Assembly: GCA_964593865.1 (NCBI GenBank)
Contig: CAZQKE010000134.1
Span: 1-13,163 of the forward strand
DNA from: CAZQKE01 sp964593865
GTDB taxonomy: Bacteria > Chloroflexota > Anaerolineae > JAAYZQ01
Direction of reading: 5' to 3'
DNA length: 13,163 nucleotides
Below the pieces are notes generated by a model. The model saw nothing but the letters and a program-made list of their open reading frames with translations, was not told where the DNA came from and ran no database searches. Shown here piece by piece: positions 1 through 7,726 of this stretch. The translations under genes and the position numbers were made by a program. Positions within the stretch are counted from its first letter, which is position 1. Each line of letters begins with the position of its first letter.

Positions 1-2822
1 TCCCACCGCACGGCGTCCAGGGCGACGGCCAGGGTGCGCCGGTCGGGGGCGACGCGGAGCCAGCCGTTGCCGGGACCGGCGGCCTCCAACGCCGTGCCCG
101 GCGCGGCTCCCTTGACGCCGATGATGGCGTGGGAGCTGCCCTGCTCGCGGCGCGGGTCGGCCTGCCCGCCGATGGAACGCAGGGCGGCCAGCGCATCGTC
201 GTTCAGGTGGGCTGCCGCTTCCCCTTGCAGGGCGACGATGACGATCTGCCCTTCTTCCACCCCGGCGATGAAATCGGCCAGGTCGGCGGGATCGGCAAAG
301 GTGCGCCGTTCCCGCACTTTGCCGCGGGTGTCCACGACGGCGACGTTGTAACCGGGGCCGTGCAATGAGCCGTCCACCGCTCCCTCTCCCTCGCCGATGG
401 TGATGTAGGCAAAGCCTTCCGGTCCACCGCTGTTGACCTCAACGGCGACGGGGGCCTGGACGCCGGTCGTGCCGATGACGCCGTTGCCGGGCAGCACCTC
501 GGCGGGGGCGTCCAGCCGGGCGAACGCCAGGCGCAGGTCGTTGAGGCCGGGGCGCAGCACCTCGGCAGGCACATCCCAGGCGTAGTCGCCCCAGCCGGGC
601 GTCAGGGTGCGCGGCTCCAGGCGGTGGCCGTTGAGGATGGGCGTCACCTCTTGGGCCGCCGCGCCTGGATAGTCAAAGGGCAGGGCGGTTAGGGTCAGGC
701 GGTAGGCCGTCCCCCCGACGGCGGGCAGAAAGAGACGGGCCTTTTGCTCCACGGCCCAGCTTGCGCTGCGGCCCTGGATCTCCTCCGCCCCGGCCCAGCC
801 TTCGCCCAGGGCCATGGCCGTCAACGGCTCCGCCGCGCCCACGTCTACCGTCAGGCTGCTCGGCAGGGGCTGCCGGTCCACGCGGTAGAGGAGCCAGCCA
901 TCTCGGTCGTAGACCTTTTCCAGGGGCAGCACCTCTTCCATGTAGGCCACGGCGGCGTCGCGGGTGTCCACATAGGGCGGGCGGCCCGCTACGCCCGGTG
1001 CGACGACGACGTAGCGGATGTCGTAAAAGCGGACGAATTCGGCGGCGGTGGCCCGGTCGGCAGCACGACGGGCGTCGTCCACCTGGCCGTAGGTCTGGAT
1101 GGTGATGAGCGAATCCAAAATCGGCACGCGGCGGAAATAGTCAAATTTGAAGGGCGGGTTGCGCGAAATGTTGCCCGAAAGGAGCCGCTTGTGGTGGAAG
1201 GTCTGGTAGTATTGGGTCTGGGTGCTTTCCGCCCCCTGGACGCCGAAGCTGTTGCGCCAGCCCAGGGGCAGTTGCAGGATGGCGAAATCGCCCGGCGCGG
1301 CGGCCACCTGCCCGTACACCTCCGGGATGCGGGCGTCGGTCAGGGGCAGGGGGATGGAAAGGTGCTCAAAGAGGAGCAGGACGGCGAGCAAGGCGGTGAG
1401 CGGGTAGCGGATGGCGGATGGCAGGCGGCGGCCTTCCGATGGCCGCTCCTTGCTCCTCGCCGGCTGCCCCAGCAGCCAGAACGCGCCGAACCCGGCCAGC
1501 ACCGCCAGGGCCAGCATCAGCACCACGCTAAAGCGGTTGGGGACGCGGTTGGCCTTGACGATGGGGATGTAATGGAGCAGGATGAAGGGCAAGGGGACGG
1601 TCGTTTTCAAGCCGTCTAGGTCAAAGAGGGAGCGTCCGTTGATCTGCAACAGGGGTCCCAGGCTAAAGAGGGCAAAGGTGATAAAGGCAGCGATCCAGGC
1701 CGCCAACCGTCGCCGGTAGCGCACCGCGCCGATGAGGGCCAACGTCAACCCGGTCCATCCCAAAAAGACCGTGTTCACGTCCCGAAAGCGGGCGGTCCCC
1801 TCGCGGGTCCGGCGCAAGGTTTCGGCCCAGTCGCCGCCCCAGGGGTGCAAGGCCGTGGGCGTGACCAGGCCCAACAGGTCCACCGAGAGTTTTTCGGCGT
1901 CGCCCCAACCGGTCAGTTCGTAGCCGCCCACCATCTCGCGCAAGATGGGAACCCCCAGCGGCGCATAGAGCACCCCGGCCACCAGCCCAAGCACGGCCAG
2001 ACGTTTTCCCAATTCCCAATCCCCAATGCCCAACGGCCGATGCCCGATCACCAAGATCACCGTCAGCATCCCCAAAAAGACGCCAAAGATCATCTCGTTC
2101 AGCATGGACAGGGTGAGGAACAGCCCGGCCAGGATGGGATTGCGCCGGCCCGGTTCGCGGAGGGTTTTGAGCAAAAAGAGGGCGTAGAGGGGGATCCAGG
2201 CGGTGCTCCACATGTCGTAATGGCCGATGGCGGCGTAGACCATGCGGTAGGAGCCAAAGGCGTAGATCAGGCCGGAGAGGAAGGCGGCGGGTTGGGGGTT
2301 TGTAGATCGGGGATTGGTAGAGTGGGAAGTGGAGAGGATGTAGCGGACCAGGAGATAGGTTCCGTAGCCGCTGAGGGCGGTAGTGACCAGGAAGGTCAGG
2401 TTGCTGATGGCCGGTAGGGGCAAAAAGGCTTGCAGGGGCAGGGCGATGAGGGCGTTCAGGATGTTGTAGGTGTAGAGGACAAGGCTGATGCCCAGGGGGT
2501 AAAAGATATAGTCGGTGGCCAGGGGGTTTTGCCCCAGGTTGAGCAGGGAGTAGCGCAGCCACCAGGTGTTCCAGACAAAGGTGTATTCATCAAAGGCCCA
2601 GGTGTAGCTCCCCGGCAGGTGGGTGGTCAGGTGACGGGCCAGGGGCCAGGTCAACACCACGGCCAAAAGGGCGTAAAGGGCCGGGACCAGGGCGCGGCAG
2701 TGTCGTTCCAGGATGCTCTCAATCTCGTGCCGCAGCGTGGCCTCGTTGCGCGAACCGGCGGTGGCGGCGGCGACCTGGGCAGCGATTTCGGAGGCGCGGC
2801 GGCCTAGTTCTCTATCCCCCAT
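1..2822 (-). CDS. GT-C-like multi-pass membrane protein with C-terminal ILEI/FAM3 domain (partial; runs off left edge)
   Basis: An uninterrupted frame runs from an ATG at 2822 to the window edge, giving at least 940 residues; the C-terminus lies outside. Residues 1-40 are a polar N-terminus. Hydrophobic helices follow at about 44-63, 113-135, 141-161, 181-198, 205-220, 228-260, 273-295, 352-368, 374-392, 410-422, 430-451 and 472-486. The loop after the first helix carries an acidic pair (D78, E79) before an aromatic stretch, as in the first external loop of GT-C glycosyltransferases, and RVPNRF (426-431) matches a motif common in YfhO-like membrane proteins. From about 487 the chain is soluble and presumably outside the cell. 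Residues about 803-905 match the ILEI/FAM3 fold: GYNVAVVD (824-831), GQIVIVAL (858-865), SSHAIIGVKG (896-905). Probable role: transfer or modification of surface glycans; donor and acceptor unknown. The start overlaps the methyltransferase stop by 11 bp, so the two are probably translated together. A 7-bp tandem repeat lies in codons about 264-273. Confidence 0.8.
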   Translation of the reverse strand, partial: MGDRELGRRASEIAAQVAAATAGSRNEATLRHEIESILERHCRALVPALYALLAVVLTWPLARHLTTHLPGSYTWAFDEYTFVWNTWWLRYSLLNLGQNPLATDYIFYPLGISLVLYTYNILNALIALPLQAFLPLPAISNLTFLVTTALSGYGTYLLVRYILSTSHSTNPRSTNPQPAAFLSGLIYAFGSYRMVYAAIGHYDMWSTAWIPLYALFLLKTLREPGRRNPILAGLFLTLSMLNEMIFGVFLGMLTVILVIGHRPLGIGDWELGKRLAVLGLVAGVLYAPLGVPILREMVGGYELTGWGDAEKLSVDLLGLVTPTALHPWGGDWAETLRRTREGTARFRDVNTVFLGWTGLTLALIGAVRYRRRLAAWIAAFITFALFSLGPLLQINGRSLFDLDGLKTTVPLPFILLHYIPIVKANRVPNRFSVVLMLALAVLAGFGAFWLLGQPARSKERPSEGRRLPSAIRYPLTALLAVLLLFEHLSIPLPLTDARIPEVYGQVAAAPGDFAILQLPLGWRNSFGVQGAESTQTQYYQTFHHKRLLSGNISRNPPFKFDYFRRVPILDSLITIQTYGQVDDARRAADRATAAEFVRFYDIRYVVVAPGVAGRPPYVDTRDAAVAYMEEVLPLEKVYDRDGWLLYRVDRQPLPSSLTVDVGAAEPLTAMALGEGWAGAEEIQGRSASWAVEQKARLFLPAVGGTAYRLTLTALPFDYPGAAAQEVTPILNGHRLEPRTLTPGWGDYAWDVPAEVLRPGLNDLRLAFARLDAPAEVLPGNGVIGTTGVQAPVAVEVNSGGPEGFAYITIGEGEGAVDGSLHGPGYNVAVVDTRGKVRERRTFADPADLADFIAGVEEGQIVIVALQGEAAAHLNDDALAALRSIGGQADPRREQGSSHAIIGVKGAAPGTALEAAGPGNGWLRVAPDRRTLAVALDAVRW
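2006..2033 (-). repeat. Four tandem 7-bp units (TTGGGNA) inside the GT-C-like gene; also a G-quadruplex motif
   Basis: On the minus strand four consecutive heptamers read TTGGGCA, TTGGGGA, TTGGGAA, TTGGGAA. They encode roughly LGIGDWELGK in the loop between two membrane helices. The four G-runs (minus strand, 2031 down to 2008, loops of 4, 3 and 4 nt) fit the usual G-quadruplex pattern on the coding strand. Seven is not a multiple of three, so gain or loss of one unit would shift the frame. Confidence 0.8.
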
Positions 2823-3651
2823 CCGTCACCCCCAGCAGGTAGCGGTGGTGCGCCCAGACCGCCTTCAGCCGCCAGGGCAGCCGCGCCCGGTCGAGCCAGG
2901 CGTAGCGCATCACCCGGTCGTAAAGATCGGGTTGTTGGCCCAGGTAGTAGGCCATGGTGTTCCATTCCCACGCATCGCCGCTGAAGCGGTCTTCCATCTT
3001 TTGGGATTTGATGCCCAACCGCTTGAGCACCTCGGCGGCGGGCATGACCGTATCGGGCCAGGGCGGAACGTCGAGCACCCCCTGGCGGATGATGCGTACC
3101 CCGGCCCCTTCCAGCACGCGGCGCACCCGTTTGATGTCGGCCCACTGCTCATCCACATAGTTCACAAATTCGCGTTCCAGCAGGTATTTGCGCAGCAGGT
3201 AGCCCACCTGGACGCGGTTGGGCATGGCCACAAAGACCAGTTTCCGCGAGACGCGGGCCAATTCCTCCAACAGGGCCGCCGGATCGTCCAGATACCACAA
3301 CGCGGCCCAGTTCCAGGCCAGGTCAAAGGCTCCGTCGGGGAAGGGCAGGCGACCCCAATCGGCGTGGTGGACGAAGCGGGCGGGCAGGTTCAACTCGCCC
3401 CAGATGCGCTGCACGGCGGCCAGCCGCCCGCCGTGGTCGTCCACCAGCGTCACATCGGCCCCCGCCTGGGCCAACGCCACGCTGTTGATGCCCGAAACCC
3501 CGGCCATGCCAAAGAGCGGGGCTTCCAGCACCGTCTCAATGCGGTATTCGTCCTTCAGGGCCAGCAGAAAATCGTTGAGCACGAACCGCTCATAGACCAG
3601 GCCCAGGCCCTCGTTGTAATCGGTTAGGTAACGTTTCCAGGTTTCTGACAT
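2812..3651 (-). CDS. Class I SAM-dependent methyltransferase
   Basis: 279 residues from the ATG at 3651. The frame continues upstream to a GTG at 3684, which would add 11 residues (MQSERSVAADN). The ATG is preferred because MSETWKRYL looks like a natural start, but neither site has a clear Shine-Dalgarno sequence. A Rossmann-type SAM fold is suggested by the glycine-rich motif I region (VLEAPLFGMAGVSGINS, 41-57), the strand-end acidic pair in VTLVDD (67-72), the post-motif segment FDLAWNWAALWYLDDP (109-124) with a run typical of motif IV, and a helix-strand segment SRKLVFVAMPN (135-145). Motif I departs from the usual ExGxGxG spacing. The C-terminal third (about 195-279) is rich in W and Y and may form the substrate site. 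The substrate cannot be read from sequence. The gene overlaps the GT-C/ILEI gene by 11 bp, so a small molecule, lipid or sugar linked to that enzyme's pathway is an inference. Confidence 0.8.
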   Translation of the reverse strand: MSETWKRYLTDYNEGLGLVYERFVLNDFLLALKDEYRIETVLEAPLFGMAGVSGINSVALAQAGADVTLVDDHGGRLAAVQRIWGELNLPARFVHHADWGRLPFPDGAFDLAWNWAALWYLDDPAALLEELARVSRKLVFVAMPNRVQVGYLLRKYLLEREFVNYVDEQWADIKRVRRVLEGAGVRIIRQGVLDVPPWPDTVMPAAEVLKRLGIKSQKMEDRFSGDAWEWNTMAYYLGQQPDLYDRVMRYAWLDRARLPWRLKAVWAHHRYLLGVTDGG

Positions 3652-3894
3652 GTTGTCGGCCGCTACCGAACGCTCAGATTGCACCCCGGCTTGAAAATGC
3701 AGGTTAGACGCGAAGGCGCGGGTGCGCCCGGCCCGTTCGTGTATCCGGACACATTGGCGGACGGCCGGGATAGGGGCTACCCGCCGGGGCGTCCCTCGCC
3801 CCCACCCGGCCCGTCTGCGGCGGTCCGCAAGGAAGGGGTGAGGGCCAAATACCGATTTTCATCCGCGGCGGCAGGCCGTGGATCGGTCAACTCT
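3652..3894. other. Intergenic stretch between helicase stop and methyltransferase start
   Basis: About 240 bp without a convincing gene. It holds a possible hairpin just after the helicase stop (listed separately), a minus-strand G-quadruplex motif at 3793-3812 (G-runs of 3, 3, 5 and 3 with loops of 2, 1 and 3 nt), and a GC-rich tract at about 3708-3770. That tract vaguely recalls the composite repeat near the right edge (GCGAAGGCGC, then TTCGTGTAT, then GGACGGCC). I see no convincing -35/-10 pair for the methyltransferase, so read-through from the helicase operon is possible. Confidence 0.5.
3851..3887 (-). terminator. Possible hairpin after the helicase gene
   Basis: ACCGAT (3851-3856) and ATCGGT (3882-3887) are complementary, and CCGCGG and CCGTGG inside pair with one mismatch. 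The hairpin starts 8 bp past the helicase stop codon. No T-tract follows on the minus strand, so intrinsic termination is uncertain. Confidence 0.3.
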
Positions 3895-6516
3895 TTACGA
3901 ACCCAGTATACCATGATTGGGAGGAAAGGACAAAGGTGTGTTTTCTGCTTCGCCCCGACCGCTTCCGAGATCCATTTCCGTCAGCACTTCCAGCAGCCGC
4001 AGGCAGTTTGCTTTGGCGTCTTCTTCTCCCTCCGCCGGGCCGACGCAGGAGGGACACCCCCGGCGGCAGCCGCAATTCCATACCAGGTCGCGGGCGGCGA
4101 CCAGGAGGGTGTCGTGCCGCTCGTACAGCTCCGGGGCAAAGCCCAGGCCGCCCGGCGCATTGTCGTAGATGGTGATGGTCGGCCCTTTGGTCTGGGGGGA
4201 GCGGAGTTCGCTCACCACGCCCAGGTCGCGGGGATCGCACATCAGGTAGAGGGGGGCCAGGTGGCGCAGGGCGTGGGCCAGACCGCTCAACGCGCTCCGC
4301 ACCGCCCGGTCCACCTCTACGCGGCGGTGGCAGGTTGGGCAGAGGGTGATCAGGTTGCTCAGGCGGTTGGCCTCCAGGTAGTTTTCGTTTTCGCCCCGCA
4401 CGTAGCCAAAGGTGCGGAAGGGCCGGATGTGGTGGACGTGATGGGCGCGACCGGGCCGCTCCGGTGCGCCGCAGTGCCGACAGCGGTAGCCATCCCGCGC
4501 CCGCGCCCGGTTGCGCTGCCGTTCCCAATTAGGGCCGCGGTCGCCCCGGCGCGGGTCAAGCAGCCCTTCCTCCTCCAGGCGGGCGGCGGCCTGGGGCGCG
4601 ATGCTGAACCAGTAGGCCATCGTCTCCATCTCCTGGGGCGGGAGGCTTTCCGGCGGAATTTCGCCCCAGCCCAGGATTTCGTGGCCGGAGAGCCGCACCT
4701 TTTTGTAGCCCGTGACCTGGGATGTAATGCGCACCCGGCCGCAGGCTTTGCGCATCGTCGGTCCGACGGCCTCCTGCGCGACGCCGATGACGGCTACCGT
4801 CGTCGAGACGCCGGCCTGGGTGTAATAGTCGGCCTGGACCGGTTCCACCTCGGCGCGACGGCCTTCCCAATCCAGGCGGCGCACCAGGTAGGTCGCGCCG
4901 CCGTGGAGATAGATGGCCCCTTCGTGGAGCACCGCCGGAGCGCGGGGGCCGTCTACCAGGCCCACCACGGCCCCTTCCCGGCTCATGTCCACCACGGCAA
5001 AGGTATCGGCCCCGGCGGTGCGCAGTCCCACTTCCCCTGCCGGGTAATCCGCCGGGACGGCATAGTGCCAGCGGCCCCTGCTGAAGCGCAGCAGCCCCTC
5101 CTCCGCCAAAAAGGCCAACGCTTCCTGGGTGTGCGGAAACCGCCCCAGCGATTCGCCTTCCTCAAAGGGCAGCTCAAAGGCGGCGCAGCGCAGGTGGGCC
5201 AGGGCAATGACCGGGTTGTCGGGGTTGAGCAACGCCCGTTCCGGCGGGCGACCGAAAAAGTAATCGGGGTGGCGGATGATGTATTGATCCAGGGGGGACG
5301 CCCCGGCGAGCAGCACGGCGACGGAGGCGGCAGCCCGACGTCCGGCGCGGCCCGCCTGTTGCCAGGTGGAGGCGATGGTCCCCGGATAGCCGACCATGAG
5401 GCAGGCATCCAGTCGTCCGATGTCAATGCCCAGTTCCAGGGCATTGGTCGCCACCACGGCCCGTACTTGGCCCCGGCGCAAGCCCTCTTCAATGCGGCGG
5501 CGTTCGGTGGGAAGGTAACCGCCCCGATAGCCCTGGACCTGCTCCGGCGTCAGACCCTCATCGGCGACGGCGTTCCGCAGGGCGGTGAGGAGCAACTCCG
5601 TGGTCAGCCGCGAGCGGGTGAAGAGGATGGTCTGCACCCCGGCGGCCAGGAAGCGGGAGGCCAGGAAGCGGGCGTCGGTGGCGGGGCTGCGGCGAATGCC
5701 CAGTTCCCGGTCCAGCAGGGGCGGGTTGTAAAAAAGAAAGTGCTTGTGGCCTTCCGGCGCGCCGTTTTGCTCCGGGCCGATGAGGGTGAACGGCTCCTCG
5801 GTCAGCCGTTCGGCCAGTTCCAGGGGGTTGGCAACGGTGGCGGAGGTGCAGAGGAAGCGGGGGGCGGCTCCGTAAAAGGTGCAGATGCGCTTCAGGCGGC
5901 GCAGGACGTTGGCTACGTGGCTGCCAAAGATGCCCCGGTAGGTATGGATTTCATCCAGGACGATGTAGCGCAGTCCCCGGAAAAAGGCTGCCCAGCGGGT
6001 GTGGTGGGGCAGGATGCCGGCGTGGAGCATGTCGGGATTGCTGATGAGCAAGCGGGCCGTTTTGCGGATGCGGCTGCGGGCCGAGCGAGGCGTGTCGCCG
6101 TCATAGACGGCGAGCCGGGAGAGGAGGGAGGAGAGGGAAGGGGTGAGCAGGGAGCGCAGGGCGGCTTGTTGGTCCTGGGCCAATGCTTTGGTGGGAAAAA
6201 GGTAGAGTGTCCGCGCCGCCGGGTCCCGCAGTAAGGCATCCAGGACCGGGAGGTTGTAGGCCAGGGTTTTGCCGCTGGCCGTGGGTGTGACGATGACGAC
6301 GTTTTCCCCCCGCAGGGCCGCTTCGACCGCCGCAGCCTGGTGGCTGTAGAGCCGCTCTATGCCCTGTTCGCGCAGCGCAGCCACCAGCCGGGGGTCCAGG
6401 CCGGGCGGCCAGTCGGCGTAACGGGCCGGGCGTGGCGGCAGCCGTCGCCAATGGGTGAGACGTGATGCCAGGCGTTCGTCGTCTGCGATCTGGGCGAGTA
6501 CGGTATGCACAGACAC
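3895..6516 (-). CDS. MrfA/YprA-type DEAD-box DNA helicase with embedded HNH nuclease domain
   Basis: 873 residues from a GTG at 6516 (a second GTG at 6510 is possible). The open frame extends further up, but that part lies inside the GT4 gene in another frame, and family-like sequence begins at VLAQIADDERL. SF2 helicase motifs in order: HQ (59-60); Walker A TPTASGKT (77-84); DEIH (188-191); SAT (225-227); ILFTRSR (297-303); VVATNALELGID (354-365); QQAGRAGRR (386-394). The C-terminus has the cysteine cluster of the MrfA Zn-binding domain (DUF1998): C815, C817, C821, C824, then C838. In Bacillus subtilis MrfA is a 3'-5' DNA helicase for mitomycin repair and is about 750 residues long. The surplus here is largely an HNH module at about 660-735: CRHC (679-682), HHVHHI (692-697), N721, CPTCH (726-730), all catalytic and zinc ligands present. 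The protein is cytosolic and DNA-acting. It is the last gene of the flippase-GT4 transcript, about 50 bp after the GT4 stop, and has no obvious Shine-Dalgarno. Confidence 0.88.
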   Translation of the reverse strand: MSVHTVLAQIADDERLASRLTHWRRLPPRPARYADWPPGLDPRLVAALREQGIERLYSHQAAAVEAALRGENVVIVTPTASGKTLAYNLPVLDALLRDPAARTLYLFPTKALAQDQQAALRSLLTPSLSSLLSRLAVYDGDTPRSARSRIRKTARLLISNPDMLHAGILPHHTRWAAFFRGLRYIVLDEIHTYRGIFGSHVANVLRRLKRICTFYGAAPRFLCTSATVANPLELAERLTEEPFTLIGPEQNGAPEGHKHFLFYNPPLLDRELGIRRSPATDARFLASRFLAAGVQTILFTRSRLTTELLLTALRNAVADEGLTPEQVQGYRGGYLPTERRRIEEGLRRGQVRAVVATNALELGIDIGRLDACLMVGYPGTIASTWQQAGRAGRRAAASVAVLLAGASPLDQYIIRHPDYFFGRPPERALLNPDNPVIALAHLRCAAFELPFEEGESLGRFPHTQEALAFLAEEGLLRFSRGRWHYAVPADYPAGEVGLRTAGADTFAVVDMSREGAVVGLVDGPRAPAVLHEGAIYLHGGATYLVRRLDWEGRRAEVEPVQADYYTQAGVSTTVAVIGVAQEAVGPTMRKACGRVRITSQVTGYKKVRLSGHEILGWGEIPPESLPPQEMETMAYWFSIAPQAAARLEEEGLLDPRRGDRGPNWERQRNRARARDGYRCRHCGAPERPGRAHHVHHIRPFRTFGYVRGENENYLEANRLSNLITLCPTCHRRVEVDRAVRSALSGLAHALRHLAPLYLMCDPRDLGVVSELRSPQTKGPTITIYDNAPGGLGFAPELYERHDTLLVAARDLVWNCGCRRGCPSCVGPAEGEEDAKANCLRLLEVLTEMDLGSGRGEAENTPLSFPPNHGILGS

Positions 6517-6565
6517 GGTGACGGGTGTTCCGGCCGATACGCCGGGGGTCTGTGGTGGGGGCAGG

Positions 6566-7726
6566 TCAGCCTTTCGCCGCCCGCACCACGCGGTCAAACA
6601 GATCCTCGTACCCGCCCACGGTGCGCTCCAGGCTGAAGGTCTGTTCGATGAGGCTGCGGGGGCGGGCATAGTCTTCCGGCGACCGGAGGACGCGGTGGAT
6701 GGCCTCGGCCAGTGCCTCGGCATCGCCGATGGGGACGACGGCTCCCATGCCGGTCATGCGCGGCGGTTGACGCACACCGGGCAGGTTGCTGGCGATGGAA
6801 GGGGTACCACACAACATGGCCTCCACCTGGACCAGGCCGAACGATTCGGTTGAATTGAGGCTGGGTACGACCAGCACGTCGCAGGCGGCAAAGAAAGCGG
6901 GCATTTGGTCTTGGCCGAGCACGCCCAAGAACTCCCAATGATCCGGCCCCAGCGACTCGATGAGGGGCATGAGATGGCGGTAGTACGCCTCTTCGCCCAT
7001 GACGTTTTTGTACTGCCCGGCAAAGAGCACTTTGAGGCGGGGATAGGTTTTTAGCAGCGTGGGCAGGGCTTCAATCAGGACCTCTACGCCCTTTTCTGTG
7101 GCCAGGCGGGCGGCCATACCCACCACCGGCCTACCGTGCAGGTCGTGGGCGGTGCGGAACGCTTCTACCTCTTCCGGGTCGGGTGGGGGCATGACGACCG
7201 GCGGCGGGATGATGTGGACTTTGTTCAGGAAGCGCGATAGAAAGTGCGAGTGTTCGGCAAAATCTTGGGTGTAGGCAACGATGGCCTGGGCCAGATGCCC
7301 GGCAAAGTAGTTGCTGACGAACACCACTTTGTCCACAATGCGGTTGAACCATCCCCGCGGCAGTTGCAGGTCGCAATGGTAGGTGAGGACGACGGGGCGG
7401 CCCGCCAGACGGCCCAAAAGCCCCAGAAGGCTTGCCTCGAACTGGGGCAGGTGGACGCTCACCACGTCGTGTTGGCGGATGAGGGACCAGGCATGGAAGG
7501 GGAAGGTCGGCATGATGACGCCTTTGCTCACCCGGAACAGGACAGGCATACGCACGACTCGCACGCCGTCGAGCATCTCTTCGGCCGGCAGGGCGGGGTC
7601 GTAGCGCGAGGTGAGCACCGTGACGCCGTGGCCGCGCTCGGCCAGGGCCGTCGCCAGACGTTTAACATAAATCGTCAAGCCGCTGACGTGGGGGTGATAG
7701 TAAGTCAATACCAACAAGACGTTCAC
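6566..7726 (-). CDS. GT4-family glycosyltransferase
   Basis: 386 residues, GTG start at 7726 overlapping the flippase stop by 4 bp (GTGA). A GGAGGT Shine-Dalgarno sits 12 nt upstream, inside the flippase gene. It is a GT-B fold, retaining enzyme of the GT4 (PimA/WbpZ-like) type: N-terminal acceptor half with YYHPHVSGLTIYVKRLA (9-25), linker strand DKVVFVSNY (132-140), then the nucleotide-sugar half with VVGMAARLATEKGVEVLIEA (201-220), LKVLFAGQ (231-238) and the E-x7-E signature E294/E302 in ESFGLVQVEAMLCGTP. There is no signal peptide or membrane helix, so it probably acts on the cytosolic face of the membrane, adding a hexose to a lipid or glycan acceptor. Donor and acceptor cannot be named. 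Pairing with a UPF0104/AglD-type membrane protein is common in glycolipid and surface-polymer loci and suggests the two cooperate. Confidence 0.9.
   Translation of the reverse strand: MNVLLVLTYYHPHVSGLTIYVKRLATALAERGHGVTVLTSRYDPALPAEEMLDGVRVVRMPVLFRVSKGVIMPTFPFHAWSLIRQHDVVSVHLPQFEASLLGLLGRLAGRPVVLTYHCDLQLPRGWFNRIVDKVVFVSNYFAGHLAQAIVAYTQDFAEHSHFLSRFLNKVHIIPPPVVMPPPDPEEVEAFRTAHDLHGRPVVGMAARLATEKGVEVLIEALPTLLKTYPRLKVLFAGQYKNVMGEEAYYRHLMPLIESLGPDHWEFLGVLGQDQMPAFFAACDVLVVPSLNSTESFGLVQVEAMLCGTPSIASNLPGVRQPPRMTGMGAVVPIGDAEALAEAIHRVLRSPEDYARPRSLIEQTFSLERTVGGYEDLFDRVVRAAKG

Noticed and set aside
1663..2562. 299-residue minus-strand frame inside the left-edge gene
   Set aside because: It is out of frame with the uninterrupted 940-codon frame that encodes clear membrane helices. 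Its own translation is rich in P, H, L and R with no recognisable motif.
2713..3627. 304-residue plus-strand frame opposite the methyltransferase
   Set aside because: Antisense shadow; the minus-strand methyltransferase explains the region.
3679..6234. 851-residue open frame on the plus strand
   Set aside because: It lies antisense to the helicase, whose motifs are unmistakable. The composition (G, A, Q, P, H rich) is typical of an antisense shadow in GC-rich DNA.
6517..6723. N-terminal extension of the helicase frame into the GT4 gene
   Set aside because: These 69 codons overlap the GT4 C-terminal coding region in another frame and lack helicase-family character. The GTG at 6516 fits the family start.
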